This document shows, in pieces, positions 1-41,552 of a stretch of DNA of 64,000 nucleotides. Source of the DNA: Scatophagus argus (Eukaryota; Chordata; Actinopteri; Scatophagidae). Numbering within the stretch: position 1 is the stretch's first letter; each line of letters begins with the position of its first letter. The position numbers were made by a program, and so were the translations under genes. The stretch lies in contig NC_058510.1 in NCBI RefSeq assembly GCF_020382885.2, forward strand, positions 8,552,862 to 8,616,861, given 5' to 3'. The notes under the pieces are model-generated. The model did no database searches. It was given only the letters and a program-made list of their open reading frames with translations, and was not told where the DNA came from.

Positions 1-30975
<30,975 letters not shown>

Positions 30976-33900
30976 AGGAGGAGGGGGTGCCTACAGCCCC
31001 CACTGCATCTCTCCCCCACCCCCCACCCCCACCCTCCCTCCTCCCTCCTGTGTTGGCCCTCCTTCCCTCCGGCTCCACAGGGACTTCTCACCAGGAAGCT
31101 CCAGGTTCTGCTTATCGGCTCAGTGTACAAAATGACTCGTTAAGACTGTGGAATTGGTCCACTGAGCGCCACGCGGGACTGGATGGAGCAGCCAACAATA
31201 CGAGGAAGTGAGAAAACCCTGAAAACTGATCCCAGACATGAACACTTTGTTCAGCTGCTGTTGGCAAGGAGCTGACCTACCGGGGACAGAGGGAGGGAAC
31301 AGCATAGATGACTTAGACTCAGTCACCATTGGTTAAGTTTTGAACGGCTGCTATGATGTTGCCATGGAGGGATTGTACAGCCTGACTGCCTAGACTGGAT
31401 ACTAGTGGGTCTGAGTGGGTGAATTATACAAGATATATTTTCAGAAACAATACAGAGTACGTGAACAGAGATTTCCACTTTATTTTCGGTGGGGTTATAC
31501 TGTATAGGCCTTTGTATATCCATCAGGTTTTCACTTCTTTTCCTTCTTTCACTATGCTGTTTTCATAAGGGTTGGCACATTTATCTGTATAGACGGTCGG
31601 TATTGCTTTTCAATACCATAGCAGGTTTAATTGACTTTTCCACTGCCTGCTCTGCACAGGGAGGGTGCAGCTCTGCGATATGACGCAAGCTGCAATCCTG
31701 TCACTGCGATCGACTGCAGCTTGGAGGAAAAAAAAAAAAAAGAAAGAAAAGTTTCAGCATCAGCGTTGAGTTAGTTTGCGATGTTTGGGCTGGGTTCATT
31801 TTTCTAAAAAACAAAAAAAAAAAAAGATGTTTTTAAGTAAGATGTTTTTTTGTCCACTGACAGTAGCTCAGTGGATTTTATTTTTAATGGGTGATGGGCA
31901 CACTCTTATCCTTCTCATTCTTTTGATTGGTTCTTTGATTGATTCCTTACATCACTGATGCCATTTTATGGGGTTTTTTTCCTTTTTCTTTTGCCATGCC
32001 ATTTTGTCCCAGACTAGAGTTTGCACAATTTTTTTTTCTCCAAGCACATTTTATTTGCTCATTTGACATGTGGTACTAATGCAAAATGACAAGACAGGCG
32101 CTTGTGAGTGTGTATGCTTGAATATATTTTCTAAAGTGTAAGTGATTCTGTGTGTGTGTATATACGTGTGGGAATACGAAAAGAGAGCAGCTTACGGTAG
32201 TGATTGGATATCCACCTGCTTTATGGGTGCATATGTTTGAGTTGGCTCTGCACAGTTGGTTCTTATTGATCTGAGACTGAGCTATCTGCATAGAGTTTGT
32301 GTGAGCCAGAAAACACACTGATATGGCCGGAGTTGATATTACAGGGTGGTTTCCTTTTCCAGTATGTTTCTAGCATAATCATCATCTACTCTGCGTTTTA
32401 AGTTATGACTGGCTCATCCGTGTCTACACATTAATGTACATACCAAGGCCAAAACATTTGCAGATTCAGGTAAATCATGGCAAACATTTGCAGTATAGCC
32501 GCATAGTACAGGAAAACTTTATTTTTTATGAGTGGCCTTTTTTTTCCTCTACTTTTTTACTTAAAATGTGAATACTGTTAAATCATCACATCATTACTGT
32601 CACTGATCAATACACGAGGCTTCTGATCGAACAAATTTAAACACTCATTTCTACTGGCACAGATGTAATTTCAAGACAAAATCATGTTTTTACACCAATG
32701 ATTGTAGATTCATTTTAGACATGACATCCTGGAATTCTACTGAAAAGTAAAACGTGCAATATTACATCCGTTCAGTTTGACACTGAAAATGCATAAAACT
32801 AACAGTCATCTGGATTTTTTTTTATCATTATTATTATTATTGTTACACACCTCGTCGTCATCACATTGAGACCAAAGATTAATCAGCATCTGACCGACCT
32901 ACATTTCCAAGTATTTACCTCAACCTCCCCACAGCCTCAGCAGCCACACCACCATCCAGCACATCGAGATGTAGCTTTAGTGGTTTACTGCTTACAGTGG
33001 TTTACAGCCATTTACGTCATAAAACTGCAATACAGCTGATCGTCCACTAAACCCCGCCCTCTCACAGCAATTGTCCAATCACAGCTTAGTAGCCTTGGGT
33101 TTGTTTTGGGGGGGGGGTTGTATCATTTTAAAGTCTGGGAGATGGAGTTTCCAGGGTGTTGATCTGCCCTTCTGAAACCTCATTAACATGCTAGCATGCT
33201 TCCTACAGCAGTAACCGAGCTAACTTTCTAGGGTGAAGAGCATTAACGCTCGCTACCTAATCAAAACAAAAATGGCAGCCTTCCAGCTAACTGGATAACA
33301 GAGTGGTAACTTGGGAAAGGGCTTAAATAGTCTTAGTCACTGTGCATTTTTTTAATTCATGTGATTACAGGAGTCAAAACAGCACAGCAGAATTTGGACA
33401 AAGACAAGTGCGCAAACTGAGCTTTTAGACAGAGTTGCTTTAGAACAACATAAATACCTTTAGCTGAAAAACCCTTCAAGTTTCTCATAATACTAGACTA
33501 ACCCATCTAGCCTTTTAATATTACATCATGCATGTGGCCATCACATTCACATGAAAGGCTCCTTTTACAAGATTCGTCTTATAAAAACAAGTAAGCCGGA
33601 AGCATTATTGAACTGGAGATCACAACAATGCCCTAAGAACACAGAACACTGGGTACTTCAGACCCTGGGAACATCGCACCTGAGGAACATTGATGTTCTA
33701 CAACCAACTCGTTAAGATAAAACTAAAGGCTACCAGCTATAGTTGTCATTTGATGTTGTTGATCAAAATTTTACTATGAATTCCGATGTTAAACCGAACT
33801 CTTGACGGACAGCAAGCGGCAACTAAAGGGGGAGGGGCTTAGCCAACGGCTGACATTTGTCACCTAAATGTGATGTAGCTACTTCATCCTCTAAATAAAC

Positions 33901-34760
33901 TCTCATTAACACATCACATCACCTACACACCCAAAGAGTCATACACAAATACCAAATGAAGGACTCGCTGGCTGTTTCACACAGACCCGTCTTCACAGCC
34001 ACGCCGAGTTCTGATGTGGTCTCAGTGGTGTCGACCGGAGAGAACAAACGTCTGCTTTTCAAACCCTCTTTTATGACTCTTCATTAATACTGTCCGCAAC
34101 AGGAGAGAGAGAGAGACAGGGAGACGGGCGGTTGAATTTTACAAGGCCAGTGGCTTTTTCCTGCATACAGATGTATGATTACAGATTTTTTTCCCCCAAG
34201 TGTCGTTAGAATGATCCCTGCGGAGAAATGCTCTTTTGCAAGTGCTTGTATCATCTGCTTGTCGTACGCTGCCGCCTGAAACTGCAAGTGTTTGTATAAC
34301 CACTGTCATATTGCAGTCAGAGAAAAGGTGGCTGACGGTCAAATCTGTTTGTCTTAAATGTGTCAAGAAAAGCCGAAACACTTTGAGGCTGTCTGGCAGT
34401 AAAGTCTTCACTTTCTTCACTGGACTCGACTAATCGCTTTCGCTCCCACTTTCTCTAACAATGTTATTTTAGACGACAAAGAGCAGCATAGTGGTGTTGT
34501 GGAGATAAGATACTGCTGTGTGGTATTATTTTTTTATCTCTGACTTATGAGTTGGATTGAGAGCTGTTAAGTCACGCAGATTCAGCAAGGTCCAGTGGTC
34601 GGTATAAAGAAACAAGAACTTGTTTTTATCTTTTCATGACACTCCATAACACACCGAGATACGCAAAATCACACAGTATCATAGCTGTCTGTAATTTCTG
34701 TAACTGCTGTTGTTTTGATTACATTTGAAATAATAAACAATGTTGTTAAATACAAAGGTA
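30976..34760 (+). other. Likely plxdc2 3' UTR
   Basis: No new gene is visible for several kb after the stop. The region opens with a C-rich tract and carries A-runs near 31727-31740. Candidate poly(A) signals AATAAA occur at 33894-33899 and 34732-34737; the true end cannot be decided. It includes a short CCAAT/GC-box-like stretch near 33050-33085 and a G10 run at 33108-33117. Confidence 0.45.
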
Positions 34761-35309
34761 TGCTCTGAATATTTCTGTTGCACTCCTGTTACTTGTGTTT
34801 CATTTAAGCATGCATTTGGATGTATTTCAAAGCGTTTATGCATACATTCAAAGAGCAAATTCAAAGAAACTCTGAACAGCTGCAAAACTGAAGCACTTAT
34901 GAATTCGTCGGGCTTAAATGCTACCATAATGAATTTAACAATGCATGCCAAAAAATTTAAATAAGATCTTGGGACAGCATAATTTGAAAGAAAGCCAATG
35001 TTTGGCTGAAAGAAGGCTAAACGATTTCTGTCAACGCTCGTTCTTCAAGTTGATTGTTTGGCCATGAAAATTTCCCACGGCTTCTTGCAGTCCATTTCTG
35101 TATGTAAAAAACACAATTTCTACTGAAAGAGAGCAGGACGGTGGAAAAATGCTGCCCGGTTTATGTGAAATCCTCAGATGAGGTAGATAGTGGATCTGCT
35201 TCCCTGCAGATTGAGGAGATAGAGCTCCACAGCAGCACAGAGAGAGAAAGCTGAGCAAACAAAACAGCAAAGGGAAGCTGGGAGATATGTGGAAGGAAAA
35301 TATAACTGA

Positions 35310-35340
35310 GCGAACCAGACTGAGCGCAAGTCTGGTTCGC
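35310..35340. repeat. Perfect 12-bp inverted repeat, 7-nt loop
   Basis: GCGAACCAGACT (35310-35321), loop GAGCGCA, then the exact complement (35329-35340). Similar in build to the hairpins at 4812 and 6088. A weaker 9-bp relative (AACAGGTCT, 5-nt loop) is at 36372-36394. Confidence 0.88.
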
Positions 35341-35545
35341 GAAGGACATCACCAGAACCAGGATCACAGTCAGGAAGTACTGAGGTGTGTTTCATAGACA
35401 CAGATGCTGTACATTTTGCCTTTAAACAATAGTAAGATGATGGTTGGACACTCAAATATCAAGTTAATTTGTTGCAGGCAAGGTCACAGCAGTGCTTTAA
35501 ATCATGTCAACAATAGCCCTCTCATTTCTGTGACCAGACCCTTTA

Positions 35546-35560
35546 CTGCCATCTAGTGGT
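35546..35560 (-). promoter_or_regulatory. CTCF-like motif
   Basis: CTGCCATCTAGTGGT on the + strand is ACCACTAGATGGCAG on the minus strand, close to the CTCF core CCASYAGRKGGCR. Weaker relatives are TGTCCCCTGCTGG at 28006-28018 and GACCCCTGGTGG at 56291-56302. Binding is not shown by sequence alone. Confidence 0.4.
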
Positions 35561-37879
35561 TGAACTGCAGAACTGCTGTCCATCAAGGGAAAAAAACGAG
35601 TGTTGAAGCTTAATCGGCCCCTCCAGGAATTCGCGATCGCAACAATTAACGCAAATTCAACCAATCCCCGCGAATTATGCGCGAGCTTGCATAGCCGTGT
35701 CATTTCTAAAAGCCGGTGATGTAAAATCACCTCAAAACATATGATTTATCACATTAAAGTATTAAAGGCACACATTCCAGAGTTCAATCAGAGTATATAT
35801 TTATTTGGACCTAATAGAGAAACGACACAGTGCAGTTCTTGTTAAAATAAAGCCATTCCATCTTTAACCAGCAAATCTACTGTAAAATTCTGTCAGCCAA
35901 TAAGACATGTTGAAGGCTTACAAAGCGTACAAGGAAAGCTCAGAGCGACGACACTTTCATAAATTTCTTAACAGTAACTTGATTCACATGCTGCACTTGG
36001 ACAGTAACTAAATCACCATTACACACATTGTTACAGAGGTGGGGTATATTAGGTTTCTGTGTATGCTACACATCTGCTGTACCCTGACCTTATTTTGTGA
36101 CTAATATTCTTTATGGAATCAATTTGTTTGGCATTTTTTTAAAAAAGATTTGTAAAAGGATCTTGCCCTTCACATATTAAATAATTCATCTGTTTTGTGA
36201 CTGGTGGGTTAGTTGTTCCATGTTGCTTTGAAACCTCATATCACTGAAAAAGTTGCCAAGTGACACTGAACCAACTGTGAATAATTTAAAAGACACATTT
36301 TCTCAAACCCTGAACGTGAAATAAAAAAATATATATATCAGTAACATTGAGCAATTTGGGGACCAGTGTACAACAGGTCTACAGCAGACCTGTTTCCTGT
36401 CTCACACTTCTGTGTTAAGCATCAACATACATGTTTTTGCCCATACAAGGTGAAATAGCTATAGTGCATATCTGAGTACACAGCTGTACTTGAGAGATTA
36501 TAAATACATTCATGCAAAAGACAAACAACTGCTTTCAAGAAACAAATCTAGTATTTACAGCAAACCTATGATAGAAGGCCTAAAGTGAGTTGTTTTAAAT
36601 CCTGGCTCTCGGGAGGCCTCACAGGTTTTCCATCAGACCATCTTGGTGATTGCATTCACCTGGTGTCTCACTGAAAAAGGGTCCACATTTGATGGCTAGA
36701 TTGAAAACCAGCAGGTCCTGAGGGCCAAAACTGACAAATGATCTGTGACATTTAACGTTTTTTTGTTTGTTTGTTTTCACCAGGTTAACTAAAACTAGTT
36801 CAAAGTAAAATAATATGTGAATTGATCTGCAGCAGAGGGGTATGTTCAAGGCAAAGAGTCACTACAACAGGTAGGAGTGGAGTGATACAGGATGAATCTT
36901 TTGTTTTGGTGGTTATGTTATGTTGTGTTTACACTCAGTGTTTCTCACCAAAACACATCATTTGTATCCTTAAAGAGTAACTTAACACCAGGCTGAAAAC
37001 TGTTTCACTGCTTTCTCTGGTTCAGAGTTTCAAGTCTGTTTCACCTCTAACAGTATACAGGACGACTGGTGGGTGTGGTGGGAAATGTGCTCTGCTGCAC
37101 CAGTATCCACAACCAGCAGTGATATCACAGGCTCCTGAAGCCCTCCTGCACTCCCTGCAGCAACGTGAACAGTGAAACCACTGGAGGTCAGCAAAGATTT
37201 TCAGGTGAGTGTGTGAGGTCAAGCTGGTTTTCAAATATTTAACTTCATTCATTGTTTACCTTCATGCATCATGCTTGCTAGTCGCTTTCTTTTGCACGTA
37301 TGCACGTTACTGTGACAGCAGGATCATTTACATACATGTACAGTGAGTCCTTTTAGCTGTGCACCACGCAGACAAAACGGTGACTAATTTCAATGCCATT
37401 ATTATAAAAAAAATCTACATAAAAGGACTCCAACATGACTACTATGAATAGCTTCTTGCCTCTGATCAGAGAGTGACACAGCTCACATCTGTGACCATCT
37501 GGAATAACTAACTCATCAACTGTCTTGGCAGGAGCCATAGCCACTAAGATATTTAAAAAGAAGCGCTTCAACAAGTACTTCAAAGGGTGGTTTCATAATG
37601 GAAGACAACACAATGCCCACAATGACCTTGTGTAGAGCCTTTTTAACTCTTCCTGCGTGGAAACTTCACACTCGCCTCATCAGGTCCGCTCAATACCGCC
37701 TAGAAACCTCTCATGCCCTTTACTAACAGCAGCTACAAACACTTTTCCCATGAGGGCTGTGAAACCTGCTTCTGCAGGAACGACAAGTCGGAAAGTAGTG
37801 AAAGTAGCTGCTTCAAGACAGATCTGGCAAACTTTCGAGAACATCTATGCTGACTTTTGACTTAAATTTTTTCTCAGAT

Positions 37880-38255
37880 TGTCTGAAAATAGAGAAACAG
37901 TGCTGCTTCTAATGATCAATATCATTATCTATTCATGTGCCAATTATTTTTTAAATTAATTCTCAACTAAATGATAAATCATTTAGCCCACAAATGACTG
38001 GATGTGATCAGTATTTTTTACTGTTTTTGAAAATACCATTCAATATTTGAAAATTTTCTAGGCTAATTTATAAATCAACTATAAATGATAAATCATTTAA
38101 CCAAGAGTATTTTAAAATACTGAATGTCAAAAACTAGCAAAATACCAATTACATTCAACCAACCAACACTCCAAAAATCAAAGATTAATTAAATGATTTA
38201 TTAAAATAATTGCTGATTAATTTTATGCCCTCAGGCTAAACGTTGCAGCTGTACA
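37880..38255 (+). repeat. Diverged fish MITE-like repeat, copy 3
   Basis: The right end TTATTAAAATAATTGCTGAT then TAATTTT, followed by AACGTTGCAGCTGTAC, matches the AACTAATCGATTAATCGTTGCAGC-type end of the family. The interior is AT-rich and degraded. Borders uncertain. Confidence 0.4.
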
Positions 38256-39162
38256 TGGTGGTACAGCTTTGCCTCAAACACAACCCTCTGCCACAAAGTG
38301 ATATAAACATCTTAAAGACCCCTTTGAGGAAAGTAGAACAATTTCTTTAAGGCAATGTAGAACAAACAAAAATCAATAACTGCCTCAGTGCTTTATAACT
38401 GCGCACTGTGAGTGTAATAAACATTACAACATGAGAAAAGCATTTACAGTTTGGTCACAACAAACGGGAATCGTTGAAAAAACAATTCCCTTAACAGTCA
38501 TTGACAGGATATTATAGTGACAGTTTAGTAGTGCATTGTTATCAGTCATGTACAGGAGTGTATGGAAAGGAACATGGTTGACTGTGTAACAGCTTGTGCT
38601 TCCTTGTTTTACATTAAATTAAATCCATCCCATCACACAACCCCCAACACACTATTACAAATCTACAAACGTCTCACTAACCTTAGTTCAAAATATCATC
38701 ATATATTAAACCAGAGGAGCGTAAATCTTTGGAGAGCATGAAAACAGGGATTTATGTCGCAAAGGCCTCTCATATCATCACAGTGAGAAAACAGTACATC
38801 ATAAAGAATGCACGCGACTAAAACACATATTATCATGTTTGATTGAAAAAATAACTTAGATAAATCACACGGATTTGTGCAGTCGGTAAAATTTCTGTCG
38901 TTTACCATTTCTCTTTCCTTTAAGCAGCTTTGCCATCAGGACGGGAAGGCACGGTCTCTGTTAGTCGTGGTTTAGAGGATCCATCTGCTTGTCGTGTTAA
39001 TCTGGAATCAAATGGCCCATTATAAACAGGACTCCAATTTACATAAACACAAGTTTAAGGCCCCATGTAAGGCCATAACAGCTTAAAAGGTGACAATAGG
39101 TCACGTAATCCATTCTTAACATAAAAATGTTACTTGTAGCTGCTTTTAAGTTTCGAACTCAC

Positions 39163-39168
39163 TTTAAT
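39163..39168 (-). terminator. Candidate poly(A) signal ATTAAA of the GIMAP-like gene
   Basis: TTTAAT on the + strand, about 77 bases downstream of the TGA stop. It is a common variant hexamer; use unproven. Confidence 0.3.
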
Positions 39169-39244
39169 TATAATCTCTCATTAACCGAAATGTGCTCTAA
39201 GAAACTCATAATATTTTGAAATTTTACTTTGACTTTCTCATGCG

Positions 39245-40936
39245 TCACTCACTGGAAAGGGGCTCAACCTCCATGGCTTTGGACAAACCCAGCCCAGAGT
39301 TTTGTTTGGGCCGTGCCCCCAGCTCTTGCGCCTCTCTGGCTGGATTCTGGTTCTCATCCACAGGTTTTTTCTGTTTCTCCACCTCCTCTGAGTTGTAGTG
39401 GCCCCCTTCCTCTGCCACCATTTTCTCAACTTTCTCCAGCAAGCGTTCCACCTGAGGATGCTCTCCAAATACGCAGTTATTAATGACAAAGTACCTTCGC
39501 TTACACTTTTCCAGCACCCATTGCAGCTCCTTGCCCTCCCTGCGGATGTACCTCTCTATTGAAATGGTCCTCAACACTTCTGCCCAGGTGAAAACCACAA
39601 CTGTATGCCTCCACACACTCTCACCAAAAAGGCTCACATGCTCCTCAATGCGAGCACGGTCCACCTCCGTGAACATGCCCACGGGGATGACGAGCAGGAA
39701 GGCGTGTGGACCTGGAGGGCAAAGAGATGCTCCCCTCACTATCTCCTCTTTATAGGAGGCTGGTGTATCCTGGTTGGAAAACCAGCCTGGAGTGTCCACC
39801 ACAGTCACCTGCCGCCCCAGCACCTCTGTCTGTCTCTTCACACAGAACTCAGCAGCTCGCTCCAAGCGAAACTCTTCTCGGCCTATGATGGTGTTTCCAG
39901 TCAGGCTCTTCCCCGGCCACCTCCAGCCAAGCACCACCAGACGAACTTCAGGCAGGCGGTTAGCCACCTTGGCTGCAGCTGCAGCCTTTCTGGCTTCCTC
40001 TTCTGGTGCAGAGGAATCTCCTCCTGTGGTCGTTAAATTTATATATTTCAGTATTGGAATAAGATGCAATAGAGTGCTTTAACAAGAGATTATACACTAC
40101 TTGTGTTTATATTCAATATTAATCCGCTGGTCATTTTCTCAATATCAGAAAATAATGAAAAAAATGCACATCACTATTTTCCAAAACCCAAGCTGGCAAA
40201 CTCATATAACTCGTTTTTTACAATCAACAGTCCTTGACCAAAAGATACTCACTTTAGATAGACGGCTCAGAAAACCACGTAAAGAGAGAGACTTCAGCCA
40301 ACAAAATTTTCATTGTTGCTTTAAAATGTCTTAAACCTAATCAAAAATGTTGCCGTGAATTTTAAATTCGATGACCTATAGATTCATAACATTCAGTGTT
40401 ATTAAAACTCGTAATATAACTTCCTTAAATCAGTACAAAAAACAATACTTATATATTATATAAATTAGGTATGTATGTACAATCGGTAATATCTGAGTGT
40501 AAATTAAACTTATATAAAATATTTAAGCAATACTTTAAATAATACTCTTCTGGTTTATTTATATTAGTACCCCGGGTATTATTATTTCATAAACAAAAAA
40601 GTCAAGTCGTCGCCTCCCAGTTAATTAACTACAACATACTGCTAAAGTAATATGAAAGTATTTGCCAAAGACTTTGATGAAAACAGTTTAAAGTACGTGA
40701 AAGTTTACTAACGTTCTCGTGACGTCCTAACATAATACGTGTGAAACGTGTCGTAGACCGGTTTAAAGGAAATACGTTAGCCTGGAAACACTTTGCTAAC
40801 TTCGCGCTAGTTGAAATCATAGACCGTCAAACTCTCCATGTTCATTTGACAACTCGCGAGTTAACAACAAATAGTTTAAAAATGAATACTAAGATACTCG
40901 CTCACCTGTGCTTTGACGTGGTCTGTTCGCTTCCAT
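39245..40936 (-). CDS. GIMAP/AIG1-family GTPase (IAN family), two coding exons
   Basis: Predicted 269-residue protein. Exon 1 is 40906-40936 (ATG at 40936, strong context AGTATGG; donor ACAG|GTGAGC). Exon 2 is 39245-40023 (acceptor CCACAG). Both are phase 1 and join as RPRQSTGGDSSAPEEE. The AIG1-type G domain covers about residues 37-215: P-loop GWRWPGKS (43-50), DTPG (87-90), the GIMAP-specific block GPHAFLLVIPVGMFTEVD (115-132), FTWAEV in the G4 position (155-160) and NN (192-193) near G5. No transmembrane segment follows, and the C-terminal 50 residues are polar. GIMAPs form GTP-dependent oligomers on membranes and regulate lymphocyte survival in mammals; fish have expanded sets. The usual G4 Asp is Glu here, so nucleotide binding may be altered. 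Which GIMAP this is cannot be decided. Confidence 0.88.
40024..40905. other. Intron of the GIMAP-like gene
   Basis: AT-rich, GTGAGC...CCACAG on the minus strand. It contains no recognised element. Confidence 0.8.
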
Positions 40937-40989
40937 ACTCTATTTTATTCCTGATCGGTGTTTTATTCAAGTATTATTTGTCTTTGGGA

Positions 40990-41065
40990 GGCTGGTTTGA
41001 GGACTTCCTCCTACGTGATAACAGGAATCACAAACCGGAACGTGATGACATCTCTTCCGGCCTCA
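40990..41065 (-). promoter_or_regulatory. Candidate GIMAP-like gene promoter with paired ETS sites
   Basis: About 100-125 bases upstream of the ATG are CCGGAA (41035-41040) and TTCCGG (41055-41060), an inverted pair of ETS cores flanking ACGTGATGACATC. No TATA box is seen. ETS factors drive many leukocyte and housekeeping promoters; function is inferred only. Confidence 0.35.
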
Positions 41066-41417
41066 TGTTTCAAAATAAAACAGCACAAAATTTAGCAATT
41101 ATGACAATAATGTTAAACGTTATGTATGGAGCTGTTGTGATAAAGCAACACAACATTAATGCAAAATCAGACTTTATTTACAGCTGTAGAAATACAGTGA
41201 AACATTCCGCCTTATGTGTAAAACATCATCATATCCTTCTTATATCACACCTAGTAAGTAGTGCATACTGTACAAGCTTAGCAAAAATGATTATCATAAT
41301 GAAAGGAAACAGAAAAAAAAAAGACTAGAAAAGAACACAAATCTAAAATACAGTTTGTCAATTCCTTCACTTAAAAACTTTAATTTCTGATAAATACAAC
41401 CAGTAAAATAGCAAAAG

Positions 41418-41423
41418 TTTATT
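41418..41423 (-). terminator. Candidate poly(A) signal of chmp4c
   Basis: AATAAA on the minus strand (TTTATT on +), about 130 bases after the TAA stop. A second occurs at 41173-41178, so the 3' end could lie further toward the GIMAP-like promoter. Confidence 0.45.
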
Positions 41424-41552
41424 TTAAAAACAATTTGCTCTTCATTTTCCCTAAGAACCTTCAAAATTAATATAAAAAGCTAAAAAGAGAGCTCTCTCTA
41501 TATTTTTGTATGTTTCTTTCTCTAGCTGAGAGACTGCTTTAGCATAGCTGGT

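Larger units (their letters stand above)
34761..39160. other. Intergenic region between plxdc2 and the GIMAP-like gene
   Basis: No gene is supported on either strand. It holds hairpins at 35310-35340 and 36372-36394, a CTCF-like motif at 35546-35560, a CpG-dense patch at about 35590-35715 (GAATTCGCGATCGC) and a diverged repeat at about 37880-38255. The stretch near 36960-37240 may be another dispersed repeat. The frames here are short and featureless. Confidence 0.7.

Noticed and set aside
36960-37252. Cys-rich minus-strand frame near 37022-37252
   Set aside because: It looks like part of a dispersed repeat; no cysteine pattern of a known family and no neighbouring exon in phase.
40741-41328. 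195-codon open frame on the + strand
   Set aside because: It lies antisense over the GIMAP-like first exon, its promoter and the chmp4c 3' UTR, is AT-rich, and shows no domain. The minus-strand exon with matching splice phase explains this segment better.
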